Shown: positions 31,714 to 43,680 of the stretch, piece by piece
How the letters are laid out: each line of letters begins with the position of its first letter
How positions within the stretch are numbered: position 1 is the first letter of the stretch
Origin: Cyrtodaria siliqua
Lineage: Eukaryota > Mollusca > Bivalvia > Adapedonta > Hiatellidae
DNA length: 64,000 nt
Direction of reading: 5' to 3'
Assembly: GCA_037043455.1 (NCBI GenBank)
Contig: JAWPHD010010999.1
Span: 23,773-87,772 of the forward strand
Translations under genes and position numbers: made by a program
Notes under the pieces: model-generated
Told to the model about the DNA's origin: nothing
Database searches by the model: none
The model's input: the letters and a program-made list of their open reading frames with translations, nothing else

Positions 31714-32140
31714 TGTTGTTCTTTTATCTACTACAGCTCTTGGGTTACAAGAAAAATTAAACAAGCTTAATCTCTTTTGTCAGGATTGGTGTCTCAATAT
31801 TAATATTTTGAAATCTAAAGTGTTAATCTTTAATGAGGCCGGTAGGCTAGTAAAAGAGAAATATGTCCTTCAAAACCAATCTTTAGAATGTGTCTCCTCT
31901 TATAATTATCTTGGAGTTACATTTTGTGCATCTGGTTGTTTTTCACGCGCTCGAAGTGACTTGTACAAGAAAGGTTTGAAAGCCCTTTTTATGTTAAAGA
32001 AATTTTTTAACTCCATGCATCCGGGTATATCCACAAGTTTGCACGTGTTTGAACATACAATCAAGCCAATTTTACAATATGGTAGTGAGTGCTGGGGATC
32101 TTTTGGGAAAAGGAATTTTAATCCTTGTGACTTTACTTAA
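31700..32140 (+). pseudogene. LINE reverse transcriptase fragment, catalytic box to thumb
   Basis: Continues the protein in another frame: YAYDVVLLST (catalytic box YADD has become YAYD), then WCLNINILKSKVLIF, CVSSYNYLGVTF and LQYGSECWG, the usual order of motifs after the active site. The loss of the first catalytic aspartate, the frameshift and a stop at 32,138-32,140 make it inactive. Confidence 0.8.
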
Positions 32141-32230
32141 CTGTCTCATAAGTTCGAATTTGAAAAATTACATATAAGATACTGCAAATATAATTAAGGG
32201 GTACATAAGAAAACCACCTACTTTGCTGTT

Positions 32231-32905
32231 ATGTCTGATTTGGGTCGTTTTCCTGTGTACTTTGGTGTTATCATGTCGATGTTAAAATATTATCATCGTC
32301 TAGTAAATAATCCGTCCAACCTTCTTGCTGATGGTTTGCTTGAATCTAAAAGTCTTCATCATAAAGGTATTCACTCATGGTACTCAGAAATTGTATCAAT
32401 TCTTGAAGTACTTAACTTGGACATTGATCAATTTTCTCCCCACTCTCCCTCAGTAATGTCAATGTCAAAACTTGTAAAAACAGTAAAACTCAAATTAATT
32501 GAAAAATTCCAGGAAAACTGGGACAAAGACAAAACTAAGCTCCTTCATGGAAAATTGAGAACTTACTTCACTTTTAAACATGATTTCCAATTAGAAGAGT
32601 ACCTGTGTAGTATTGATAATTTTGAAAAACGTAATGCCATTGCTAAATTTCGTCTAAGTTCCCATAGACTTAAAATCGAAACTGGAAGGTATACTAATAC
32701 TCCGGTGGAACATAGATTGTGTGAACATTGTACCAGTAATTCTATAGATGATGAGATGCATTTTCTCCTAACATGTCCTTATTATTCAGATGAAAGAACT
32801 AATTTATTAACATGCATATCTTCAGAATGTTCTAATTTTTCCAGCCTTGATTTGAATAATCAACTTATTTGGCTATTATCTTGTGAAAATATATACACAT
32901 CCTGA
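32231..32905 (+). pseudogene. LINE C-terminal domain with CCHC motif
   Basis: A 224-codon open frame. It ends with a motif C-E-H-C ... D-E-M-H-F-L-L-T-C-P (C-x2-C-x10-H-x4-C arrangement) near residues 165-190, the zinc-knuckle-like region at the end of CR1/L2/jockey ORF2 proteins. Separated from the reverse transcriptase part by stops around 32,140. Confidence 0.75.
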
Positions 32906-33245
32906 AAGCATTAGATACTTACTTAATACAGTGTTTTAAAAAACACAATTAACCCTAATAGTCATTATAAATAACAATATATAATTACTGGTGTGATTAT
33001 AGTTTAATGTACTGTAGGCGACTCTGCTCAGTGTATGTGCTCTGGTTTATTTTATTATTGTTTGTTTGTTACTTACCAATCATTGCAATCATTGTACTAA
33101 ATTACTTACTCCTTTGAGGGCCCTTAATTGGTTAATAAAATCTTGTATCTTGTATCTTGTATCTTGGTACATGATAATGCTAAATACAACATAATGTCAA
33201 TGATAAAGATTAGAGTGACATTTGCTAAGATTGAACACTGCATAA

Positions 33246-33737
33246 TGTCGATGATAAATCGTCGTCGTCGTTGTCGTAGCAGTAATCGTAGTCGCCGTCG
33301 TCGTCGTCGTACTAGTCTTAGTACTTGTCGTAGTCGTCGTCGTCGTAGTTGTAGTTCTCGTCGTAGTCATCGTAATCGTCGGCGTCGTCGTAGTAATCGT
33401 CGTAGTCATTGTTGCCGTCGTAGTCATAGTAGTCGTCGTCGTAGTCGTCGTCGTAGTCGTCGTCGTAGTAGTCGTAGTCGTCGTAGTAGTAGTCACCGTC
33501 GTCGTAGTAGTAGTAGCAGTAGAAGTGGTAGTCGTCGTCGTCGTAATCGTTGTCGTCGTCGTAGTCGTCGTCTTAGTCGTAGTGGTAGTCGTAGTAGTAG
33601 TAGTAGTAGTAGTCGTCGTAGTAGTAGTCGTAGTATTCGTAGTCGTACTCGTACTCTTTGTCTCCGTCGTAGTGGTCGTCGCAATCATCGTAGTATTCGT
33701 CGTCGTATTCGTAGTAGTCCTAGTTGTCGTCGTCGTC

Positions 33738-33779
<42 letters not shown>

Positions 33780-33844
33780 ATGGTAGTAGTAGTAGCAGCA
33801 GTAGTAGTAGTAGTAGTAGTAATGGTAGTAGTAGTAGCAGCAGC

Positions 33845-33899
<55 letters not shown>

Positions 33900-33937
33900 A
33901 GGGTAGTAGTAGTAGCAGCAGTAGCAGCAGCAGTTGT
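33246..33937. repeat. Trinucleotide microsatellite, right arm
   Basis: Inverted counterpart of 13,217-13,765, about 140 bp longer, with a (GTA)n tract at the end. The long Arg/Ser, poly-Val, poly-Thr and poly-Leu frames on both strands are repeat translations. Confidence 0.95.
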
Positions 33938-34377
33938 ACCATTTTACAAAACACAGTATGTTTAGTGGTTGACTCGTTTAAAGTTCGTCATCACTACGCT
34001 TTCGTCTTTGATGTTACAATGACCCGACAGATTGCGGACGTGTGAAGACGTCTAATAGTATCTAAAGGTAGCGTTTTCAGTTTGTCTTACATATTATCTT
34101 TTCGCACCTTTAAAGTTGTATTCTCTTGTTTCTCTGGCTTACGTTTATATGGCGTTCTATACTTTTTTATTTTATATTCATATATATATGATCATCTTCG
34201 ACTTTTATACCTACGGTAATATTGCCTATTAATAACCGTAAAGTAAGAATCAGATTTGATGCATCTTAAAATCTGGTTTAAACTCCTAGTGGCCGTTTTG
34301 CCACTCACCGTTCAAAAACCGTATCCCTGTTGTGAACCTGTTTATGTTTGTCGTATCGTATTTTTTTGCCTCTATTG
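33938..34377. other. No feature seen
   Basis: Unique AT-rich sequence between two repeat tracts. The open end of an Arg/Ser frame runs into it but has no domain. Confidence 0.4.
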
Positions 34378-35062
34378 TTAGCTCTACTGGCCAAAGGCCA
34401 GCAGAGCTAATGGGATGACGTTTTGCCCGTCGTCCGTTTGTTAACTTTTGCCTTGTGAACACTTTAGCCATTCATTTTTCATGCGATCTTAACCAAACTT
34501 GGCCAAAGTCTTTATATCAGTAAGAGCTCGGATGAGTTCGAAAATCGGCCAGATCGGATTAGTAACATAGGAGTTATTGCCCTTGAATGAACGAAAAATG
34601 CTATATTTTGCCTTGTGAACACTCTAGCACCTTCATTTATTATTTGATCTTTACCAAACTTGCACATATTGTTAATATCAATGAAATATTGGACAAGTTC
34701 GAACCCAGCTAGATCGGATCAGTAACATTAGAGTTATGGTCTTTGTTTATTTCTGAAAAATGCCATTTTCTGCCTTGTGAACACTCTAGCACCTTCATTT
34801 ATTATTTGATCTTTACCAAACTTGCAAAGATTGTTAAAATCAATGAAAGCGTAGACAGTTCGAAAACAATCCAGATCGGATCAGAAACACCGGAGTTATG
34901 GCCTTGCTTTGCTGAAGAATGCCATTTTCTGCCTTGTGAACACATTAGCACCTTCATTTATTATTTGATATTTACCAAACTAGCAAAAATTGTTCTAATC
35001 AATGAAAGCTCGTGCACATTTGAAAACCAACCACATCGGATCAGTAACACCGGAGTTATGGC
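34378..35062. repeat. Bivalve-type ~165-bp tandem repeat ('gctctactggcc' family)
   Basis: Begins 'gctctactggccaaaggcca' with a small palindrome, then four diverged units with 'ttgccttgtgaacac', 'tctttaccaaacttgca' and 'agatcggatcagtaaca'. The same family is at 60,570-60,960 and 61,490-61,620. Confidence 0.8.
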
Positions 35063-35067
35063 ACTTA

Positions 35068-35410
35068 AGAAATGGTTTTGTGGATTGTTTTGAGTGCATG
35101 TTGATTGTTTTGAGAGTGTATTGTTTGGATTGTTTTGAGTGCACGATTTTGTTTTGAGTGCGTTTTTTTTTTATTGTTTTGTGTGCGTGGTTTTGTGGAT
35201 TTTTTTGAGTGCGTGTTTTTGTGGATTGTTTTGCGTGCGTGTTGATTATTTTGAGTGCATGGTGATTGCTTTGAGTGCGTGTTGATTGTTATGAGTGCGT
35301 GGGTTTGTGTATTGTTTTGCGTGCGTGGTTTTGTGGATTGTTTTGAGTGCGTGGTTTTGCGGATTGTTTTGAGTGCGTGGTTTTGAGTGCGTGGTTTTGT
35401 GGACTGCGTT
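35068..35410. repeat. Degenerate minisatellite, short allele
   Basis: Inverted counterpart of 10,535-11,865 with units like 'gattgttttgagtgcgtg'. It is about four times shorter here. Confidence 0.9.
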
Positions 35411-35999
35411 CTGCGAATGCTACATTTGCTGTTCGACTTTTGCATCTTCTTTTTTTTATAATGGACTTAAAGAAGAATAGAAGACTTTTTTCATCTGTGT
35501 GAATTCTCACTTTGAAGCGTATCTTTATTATAATATGCCAGCTGTAGCAAATGTGAACGGTTTAACATTTCAAACAAATAAAACAATTTTATGGAATAAT
35601 AAACTATGAAAAATCAAAAAACCAACAACAAACAAAAAAACAACAACAGATTGTCGAACGCTATTTTCACACATTATATATGTCACGTAGCTTTTTAAGT
35701 ATAACAACGTTGCTTTACAATAAATTAGTCATATATATACAAAAATTTAAACTTCGTCGATTGATGTTGATTAATTTAAAGACAACAACACTGAAGAGGT
35801 TTAAGTACAGTGTAGAGCATAACTTGGTTTTCAATAACAATGTATTCGTATCAACTGAAGATAACATTTTTGAACCATGGGTCAATTCATGTCAATAACA
35901 AGTATGGTAACCGCACGTATCGATACGGCCCTGCAACGGTGACACATACAGTTCGACTTAAAACGCGCGATAAATGAAACTCCAGTCTTCAAAAAAGCA
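35411..35999. other. Non-coding arm sequence
   Basis: Inverted match to 9,931-10,530. No gene seen. Confidence 0.5.
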
Positions 36000-36310
36000 T
36001 TTGCCATAACGTTAAAGCCTCTATCCCGCCTACAACCGACACATTTTACAACAGATGTACACCGTTTCTAAATCTACTAACGATAAGTATAATATAGTAT
36101 TTATTTTACATATGCTGCGAATCCGCTCTCTATAACTAGGCTACAATATAAACGCCTAAACCTATAACTAGGCTACAATATAAACGCCTAAACCTATAAC
36201 TAGGCTACAATATAACGCCTAAACCGGCCAGGCAAAAGTTATCGTTGCCGAAGCATCGAGTTATGAGTTGCCAACTTTTTAATTCCCTTTACGCATATTC
36301 AGTTACGTGA
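36000..36310 (-). repeat. Interspersed repeat family R1, right arm
   Basis: Inverted counterpart of 9,640-9,930, with an extra tandem copy of 'cctataactaggctacaat' (three units near 36,130-36,215). Confidence 0.65.
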
Positions 36311-36670
36311 ATTTAAGTATTCGTGAATAAATCTAGGCTTTTGGCAGGTAAGCATTATTGTATACCCTCAACACAACGTTAGAGTTTAGAAGAACGGTTT
36401 TGTTGCGAAAAATTGGCGGTTTAGTTTCTTTAACGGGTGAATTTGTACTGGACAAAAAAAAATAAGGAAAAAAAGAAAAACAAATATTTTTGCGCACCAT
36501 ACAGGCTATTGGCATTTGGGACTTTTGAAATTGACTGATGTTGCAAATATATCTGATTTCTTATATTTACATTTGATCAAAATATCTTGTTGCTATTGAT
36601 AAACGTTTTTTTTTAAAGTGATTATTAAACTATACTTAAACAGTTTCAATGTATTTTTTAAGTATTGCCC

Positions 36671-36981
36671 TTAAAGGGACATATGGAAATCTTGATTTTT
36701 AAAAACTCGCGCGTCCCGTTAGTTTTTCTACATATATTTACGTTTGTTCAGTCATAATTATTAATTATAAGACAAGTATAAAGAAATATACTTTTGCATA
36801 GTACTGACTGTCGATTACATTTCATTAATAATGTATTCAAACCTATGGTAGAATAACGAAGACAATTTGAAAACTCAAAATTGTATTTAAATATATGCAA
36901 GGAGATTTAAAGTCAAAAATAGATCGAGAGGCTAATATTAATACTTGATAAAGACTTTAAGATTGCAATGTGTCCCTTTAA
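36671..36981. mobile_element. TTAA-flanked MITE (AGGGACA family), right arm
   Basis: TTAA at 36,671-36,674 and 36,978-36,981 with inverted ends AGGGACATAT / TGTGTCCCT. Counterpart of 9,003-9,317, so it was inserted before the duplication. Confidence 0.75.
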
Positions 36982-37170
36982 GAAATATTTGTTCATTGTA
37001 TAGTGTCATGCCTAGGTAGATAAACCCACGTTATGAAAACAGCAGAGCGACATTGACCTTAATTTTGAACTACGATGTTTACAATTTTACCAGTGCATAT
37101 ATTTCATTTAAACTTAATGGAATAGTTACTGTGTACACATAGCTCTGTTCTTCTCTTTAATCACAAAATT

Positions 37171-37231
37171 ATGCACACTAAATGTACAATTGAGTGTTTA
37201 TATATATTGATTATACTTTATGTTGTGAAAG
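37171..37231 (+). CDS. Gene C exon 1: signal peptide of a PPxY membrane protein
   Basis: Encodes MHTKCTIECLYILIILYVVK and one base of a split Asp codon; donor GTAAGT follows. Same length (61 nt) and phase as gene A exon 1. The core LYILIILYVV fits a signal peptide. With exons 49,120-49,413 and 53,144-53,328 it gives 179 residues. Intron 1 is 11.9 kb because it contains the 9.6-kb insertion 38,438-48,072. Confidence 0.65.
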
Positions 37232-37426
37232 GTAAGTGAACTGTTTAATTTGAAGGAATTGAATTACTGCTATTTCAACACGTAATAAGTTAGACAGCAT
37301 ATATGTGTATTTTTCAGTCGTTATCAACACGGTGTCCATTACATGTAGCAGTGAGATCTTCAACTTTTAGTGCTGTCATTTAGAACACCAAGTCACATTC
37401 AACTTATTTCACGTGGCACCGGGCAT

Positions 37427-37665
37427 ACCTATCCTAGCACTGTTCTACACCGGGCCGACCTGTCCTAGCACTGTTCTACACCGGGACGACCTGTCCTAGA
37501 ACTGTTCAACACCGGGCTGACCTGTCTTAGCACTGTTCTACACCGGGCCGACCTTTCCTAGCACTGTTCTACACCGGGCCGACCTTTCCTAGCACTGTTC
37601 TACACCGGGCCGACCTTTCCTAGCACTGTTCTATACCGGGCCGACCTTTCCTAGCACTGTTCTAC
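37427..37665. repeat. ~31-bp minisatellite, short allele (about eight units)
   Basis: Units 'gcactgttctacaccgggcc' plus 'gacctttccta', inverted counterpart of 6,256-8,325. Confidence 0.95.
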
Positions 37666-38437
37666 ATATATATAGAGCACAGTACATTGCTGAAAACAGT
37701 AACAAAAATTAAGCTGATAATTTATAAAGCTTGAAACCTTTCCAGCATCTTGTGTTTTTCATGGCAAGATACATGTTTTTAAAATATATATCATTATATG
37801 TATTATTAAAGGTATTTTTACAGAAAATGATTTTGTCATAGCATACAGGTGCTATTAATCGTATACTACTCTTTTAGTATTTGAAACACATGTTAAGTCC
37901 AAGTATTAAAATATTTTCAAATGCGAAAAGGAAGGAGAAAAAAAAAGCCTACTTACCTACCCTATTTTTTTGCAATACGTTATCGGAAACAAACCATTAT
38001 ATGTTTGGCCTTAGGTTCAAATGACTTATGGTCCGACACCAAGTATATGTAAACGTTTCTAATTGAAAAAGGAATCCAAATTATTCTTGATTACAAGAAT
38101 ATATCATTTGGAATCATAGACAAAACCTTAGATAATAGGGACATTTATTATAATATTAGCAAACTCCATACCAAATACAAGAAAACCATCCCTAATTTCA
38201 ATACATTTGAAAACGGTTTCAAAAAGAGAAAAGAACGCGAAGACGTTATAGTACCGAATAGAAATAAACTAGAAACACATAATTCAAAACAGTCTGAATA
38301 TTTGTTTGAGAGTCTGAGAAATGCCTGTTGATAATGATATTGAATCTATTTTGAATGTACGTGCTTGCCTTTATTTTAAATGTATATACCAGGAAACACA
38401 ACATGGTACACATGGTGAGACATGCCATACAGTATAA
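37666..38437. other. Non-coding arm sequence, intron 1 of gene C
   Basis: Inverted match to 3,840-4,445 from about 37,850 onward. No exon seen. Confidence 0.55.
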
Positions 38438-38619
38438 ATATGTATTACATTTAGAACTATGCGTGAAATATCGGGATTTCTCAGTGCAAGAATATTCATA
38501 ATCTCTAAATATTAATAACTTACTCAGAACACAATAATAACTAACGTTGCTAACTTCTGTGGGTGCGCCAGGAACTAATTATTCAGCATTTTTGATCATT
38601 TTGATACTCCGCTACAGGT

Positions 38620-38936
38620 ATTCTTTTTTGTGAACTGTGCCAGACTATTTCATTGAAAAAATCTCAAAACGCCGCCATTTTTTTTGTACAACTCGCGATG
38701 CCGTTATCGATTTTACGCGTACCTCTGTTACTGGCGTGAACGCCTTTCGCCTTTGTAAACGTTCTGCGTCAGATTACGTCATGCATACGTAGAATGTGTT
38801 GACAGTCAGACACGCTGGTAAAAGTTGAAACAGGCGAGTTGTAGGGCATATCGTGGAACATCAGGTTCCACTGCAGTGTGTTTACGTAAAGAATGAAAAA
38901 GTTAGACTGTCGTAGAACCCTGCAGATAAATAGCAA
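38620..38936 (+). promoter_or_regulatory. CpG-rich promoter-like segment and possible non-coding first exon
   Basis: CpG density is higher than in the surroundings ('cgccgccatttt', 'ctcgcgatgccgttatcgat', 'acgcgtacc'). It ends at a good donor AGCAA|GTAAGT (38,936/38,937). The 'gccgccatttt' box is the YY1-type element common near metazoan transcription starts. Whether it is transcribed is unknown. Confidence 0.3.
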
Positions 38937-39515
38937 GTAAGTTTAGTTATAAATTGTAACTCGTTTTTCTGCATAATTTGTTTGATATTTTTTATGCGAA
39001 GCACATGCATGTTTCCATGCCATGGCATGGGTTGTTCACACAATTTTATTTTCAAACGTTGAGGTGGGTAAAGACATGCTGAAATAAACTTAAAACTGAG
39101 TGAATTTATAAACCCTGACAATTCGCATGATTGCGAGGATCAACCTTCTCTTTTGTGTGTGCGTGGGTGATAATTTAAATCGGACACTCACAAAATCTCT
39201 CCTCCAATTCGGGTTCTATTCGTTCTCGTTACCACCCGACCCCAGCCACGACCAAGATTTCTCCCACACAGTGACATTCACTGGTATGGCTATGACGGGG
39301 AATACCGATGATGGGCAGTGTCAAACCTCATAACTTGACGTGTGACCAATGGATAGTACAACAACAACAACCATTTCAAAACATCTGTCCCTGACCACCC
39401 CTCACCCCATACTAACTTGACCTTTCTTTTGAATTTGCTTTATTCTGACTCTGCATCACCCTGTTACCACAGTCTAGCACAGGGTTAGAATATAGAGGTG
39501 TTTTCAACTTTACTA

Positions 39516-39735
39516 ATTTACACGGCCTGCCATTTCTTGAAGGAAAAAAATGGGCCGACCATAACCTAATTTATTTTACATGACCTGAAATTTCTTGAAA
39601 CAAAAATTAGAGTAAGACCGACCATAACCTTTTATTTTACATGGCCCGCCATTTCTTGAAAAAAAATTAGGCCGACCATATCCTATTATTCTACATGGCC
39701 TTCCATTTCTTGAAAAAATATATAGGCCAACCATA
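39516..39735. repeat. ~57-bp tandem repeat, four units
   Basis: Units near 39,521, 39,577, 39,637 and 39,692, each with 'gccatttcttgaa' and 'ggccgaccata'. Confidence 0.85.
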
Positions 39736-39902
39736 TTAACCACGAACAAGTTAGTATCATAGCCAACATGTTTTATACCAATCTATGTTCTAACAAGCTT
39801 ACTGTAAATTATAAATAAAATTGAATCCTTAATGAAATATTCAAATTTTAGATGATAGTTATATAGAGATGCGTTTATATATTGTTTCATTTATTTCCAT
39901 AG

Positions 39903-40028
39903 GGAGACATGATGCCTGCATGACTTCAGAACCAAATACATATTCTGATCTGACATCCGCTGTGACTCTTGGTTGGACGAGTTGACTGTTGAGGTTGAAG
40001 GAAAACTAAAAACATGGATTTCATAGAG
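39903..40028 (+). other. Possible exon with start codon
   Basis: Acceptor 'ttatttccatag' precedes 39,903 and donor GTTTGT follows 40,028. ATG at 40,014 gives MDFIE before the donor. Splicing to 41,653 keeps the frame and yields a 28-residue product. No family is recognised; it may be a non-coding transcript. Confidence 0.2.
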
Positions 40029-40687
40029 GTTTGTATGCAGATCTTATTTATATGGTGAAAAAGCATTTAACATCATGATGACAATAATATATTTATGAAG
40101 AATTACCTCAGGAAATTGCATTGCCCATTCATGGATTTTCCCCCAATTTAGGCCAAAAGGCCCTTTCCCCAAACCTGGTAAAAAGGCCCTGGCTCAAGAA
40201 AAATGATTTTCTTTTGATTTACATACATGTATTTCAAGTCATATCTCTGGGCTCCACGGCTCATTAAATAGTAACATTTCATCAATTGAATATTTACATT
40301 TACTTTATTTATTTATTTTCTTTTAAAAGAAATAGCGTTCATTTCAAATAAATTTTATGTACACACACACTGTAAATACATTGACGGTAGTGGTCTAGCT
40401 CTCTGTAACAGAGTCATGCATGGGGGACTTAACTTATACATTATCATTTCTTCGTTTATGGGTATTTTACTAACGTAAAATAAAAGGAAAATGCTGACAA
40501 CTATATTTCTATAACTGGTAAAATTTAGGCGTTGAATTATACAAGTGTTCAGCAGATGAACCGGTGTTCATAAGTGGCTAAGTGACACTATCCGAATATA
40601 CCCGGACATGATTTATATTTGTACTTCTGTTATCTTAAGACGTAGGATGCTGTTGTTTCCTCATTCCTCATTCAGCTTACGTAAACT

Positions 40688-40783
40688 AATAAACTATACA
40701 AACTTTGACACGCGTGTGTTGAAATAAGTAGCACGTGTAACAACACAACACACACGTGTCAAAGTTCGTATAGTTTATTACGT
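40688..40783. repeat. Hairpin
   Basis: 'aataaactatacaaactttg' and 'acacgcgtgtg' are mirrored by 'cacacacgtgtcaaagttcg' and 'tatagttta' after a loop of about 25 bp. Confidence 0.85.
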
Positions 40784-41652
40784 TGAATAGCAAAGTGATC
40801 GTATAGTGTTATTAAACAAGTAATTGTTGATGTAAGCAAGTTCAGTTCAAAACATAAAGTTAATCACTTACTTCTGCAACAGAGTCAGATTCAATTACTT
40901 CCTAACTCTATCAACAATCGTGTTGCCTTAAACACCAGCAAAGTTCGTAACACCGAACCGTTCTTTATCGAACCAAGATCTTAACCGACAGCCCTAACTG
41001 CATATCGTAACTGCTGTGTCTCTGCCGCTTTATGCAGGCCAATATATACTAACAGCACCCCTACTGTAGTACACGAATCCTGTTTCTGCAGGATATCGAA
41101 TCTAAGTTTAGTATCACTAATATGACGATTCAGGGTTCTCAATAGACTTTAAAAGTGAAGAGTCATATGACCCTTGACTAAAAAATCACAAGGGTCAAAA
41201 TTGAAATGTCAAAAGTCAAATATAAATCAAACAAATCGAAGCGTCGTTTTATAAAACATTCTTTAATAACTTTAATTTTAGTGAATTCTGTAAATATTTT
41301 AAGAAAGGTGTTCAAGGATATGCATTTGAACTTAAAAAACTACTATTCCATTTTACAATAATGTGTCCTGATGTGTCATTATGTCAAAGATTCAAAGTTA
41401 TGTAAGGATGTTTAATAAATTGAGGTCCACATTTGTTTATACTCAGCAAAACTAAAAAGTATCCACTTTGTTTTCCTGCAATATCTGAAAACGTAAGAAA
41501 GAACTAACAACTGTAGCATGATTTTCAGATTATACAGTGGTCAAAGTTTGATTGGTCAGCTGAATAAATAAAGTATAAAGTCGCCATACCCACAGGAGTC
41601 CGATGAATGGATGGTAGATCTTACCTAATAAATGCATTTTCTTTTTTTTCAG

Positions 41653-41724
41653 ACAAGTTGCTGCCATTTTCACAAAGTGCATGGTTACGGTATACAACTA
41701 ATAGAGCAAAGTGATGAAAAATAA
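41653..41724 (+). other. Possible terminal exon
   Basis: Preceded by a strong polypyrimidine tract and AG ('cttttttttcag'). In the frame set by 40,014 it encodes TSCCHFHKVHGYGIQLIEQS and stops at TAA (41,722-41,724). Speculative. Confidence 0.2.
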
Positions 41725-42260
41725 TTTCAATGGATTATCTTGAACTACATCTACATGAAGAATGACATGATGCTTACTACTCAAAAAAAAAAATCCCTGG
41801 ATCTGTGGATCATCGGTTTTCCTCCTGCATAAATATCACTTTCATCCGTGCCATTGAGAGTGATGCGAAAGAAAGTATAGTTGCTTGTTTCGTACCCAAA
41901 GTCAATAATAAACAACATCCATTGAGAAGTTGAAGAAATACATATTTTTATTGAACATAACCATAACCATACATAACCAAGCATACATGTCGATGATGGG
42001 CTATGTTTAAAAAAATGTTCCCAATTGAAAGATTGAAAAAAAAGGAGCGTACGTGTGACAAGTATTGAGTAGAAAAGGTTTAAATGCATTTAGTTGACCT
42101 TGGTGTACATAAATAGTATTAAAAATACTTATAAAATGAATGTTTTACTGTATTTTTTCCCAATTTTTATTTAACAATCACGCTAAAATTTCCAGTTGTG
42201 ATGGTATGTGTTGTGTTCCCAAGGAATAGAAAGAAAACATTGTCTGGCGTCCGTCACACT

Positions 42261-42761
42261 TTAAAGGGACACACGGCAATCTTGATTGTTTTAAAACTCG
42301 CGGCGTCCAATTAGGTTTTCTACATAACTTGCATTTATTCAATCATTAATATCAGTATTTTTTTCCTTATGTACGTGGTACCGAAAAACGGTACCATTAC
42401 CAAATTGCTTTTGTGTGATAGTGAACTATTTTCAATTTAAGGCAAAATGACGCGAATTTTCCTAATTGAATGGGTACCGGTACCATTCCCAAAAGGGTGA
42501 AAGAAATCACTGTAGTTATAAGAATAATATTACGCAAATTGTCTTTGAATATTTCTGTCCTGATGATAGTATAGTAGGAGGCTAAAGGAAATCCTAGCGC
42601 TAGACTAGTGTACCAATAATATATTTAAACCTATGGTAGAATAACGAAGAAAAAATAAAAACATAACATTTTATTCAATGTATGAAAGCATGATTATACT
42701 GGATAATAAATCGAGAGTAATACTTGATAAAAACTTCCAAGATTGTCATGTGTCCCTTTAA
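42261..42761. mobile_element. TTAA-flanked MITE (AGGGACA family) with internal insertion
   Basis: TTAA at 42,261-42,264 and 42,758-42,761 with AGGGACACACGGCAATCTTG / CAAGATTGTCATGTGTCCCT ends. It is 190 bp longer than relatives; the extra part (42,375-42,560) contains two copies of a 'ggtaccattaccaa' / 'ggtaccattccca' phrase. Confidence 0.75.
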
Positions 42762-42936
42762 CCTACAACCTAACTTTGAAAAGCATGTTTCATCATCTAA
42801 CTTGCATGACCTATTTATCATAATTCACTAGTGTAATCAATTTGCAAATGAAGGCCAAAATGGTCTTATCCATTCAGCTTGGTTTGCAATCGGAATTGCC
42901 GCGTCGATTTCTGTTGCCATTAAACATGACGACATG

Positions 42937-42939
<3 letters not shown>

Positions 42940-42967
<28 letters not shown>
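42940..42967. repeat. (TA)n microsatellite
   Basis: About 14 TA dinucleotides. Confidence 0.9.
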
Positions 42968-42969
<2 letters not shown>

Positions 42970-43680
42970 TTAGGCCACTACATTAATACATTTATCCAGT
43001 TCTTCCTTGTCAAGTTATTTTGTTCAGTACTACTGACATGTCCAATAACTCTGATTTCATTTGGCAGAGTTATTCCCCATTTCATAAAACTTTAACCTCA
43101 ACCTAACCTAGTCCATAACTTGTCAAAATATAGGCCTATGGTCATGAAACTTTATACCTATCTTCATTATCAGTTATTCAATGCAGAGTAATACCCCTTC
43201 TTGTATCTCCTTGCGCAGCATGGCAGACGCTTAGAGATCACTTTGTCGTCCGGCACACATTAACATGCAACCTAACATTGGTCATAACTTGAAAAATATT
43301 TGACCTATGTTTGTGAAACTTCACACACATCTTCATCTTTCCCCAGGAGGTGTTGTTACACATGTCCAATAACTCTGACTTTTACTTTAGCATAGGTATG
43401 CCATTGTTCATAAAACGTTAACCTGCAATCTAACTTACCTCGTAACTTGGCAAAATACTGGCCTATGGTCATAACACGTTATACAGTTCTTCCTTATCAA
43501 TTATCCATTACAGAGGCATGCCTCTTTTCATAAATTTAAAAATCTGCTCCATAATTCATGAAGGATTGCAACCCTTGTCTTCAAGCTTCTAAAGTTAGAT
43601 TCATCTTTGCTGAAATACATGTAATCATATGGCAGGCAAAACAAGTGTTCCATGGAACACTCTTCTAGTAATAAACTTTG
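42970..43680. repeat. Diverged tandem repeat of ~190 bp ('cataacttg..aaaata..ggcctatgg' family)
   Basis: 'gtccataacttgtcaaaata', 'ggtcataacttgaaaaatat' and 'ctcgtaacttggcaaaatac', each followed by 'gcctatggtcat' or similar, recur near 43,110, 43,276 and 43,439. It ends 'tgttccatggaacactcttc', another phrase I associate with bivalve repeats. Confidence 0.65.

Larger units (their letters stand above)
31479..33164 (+). mobile_element. 5'-truncated CR1/jockey-like LINE, right arm only
   Basis: Inserted after 'ctagaatggt'; the left arm at about 13,870 keeps the empty site. A short TGGT direct repeat flanks it (31,475-31,478, 33,165-33,168). The 3' end is a microsatellite tail of 'cttgtat' units (33,140-33,164), as found in several CR1-group elements. 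Coding remnants cover the second half of the reverse transcriptase and a C-terminal CCHC motif. Confidence 0.8.

Noticed and set aside
33128..34045. 305-codon Arg/Ser-rich open frame resembling an SR protein
   Set aside because: It is a translation of the (CGT/AGT)n microsatellite. Equally long frames exist on the other strand, and the counterpart in the other arm is not conserved as protein.
41781..42089. 102-codon minus-strand frame as a transposase candidate for the 9.6-kb element
   Set aside because: No catalytic motif of a known transposase family, low-complexity start, and it stops at an A-run.
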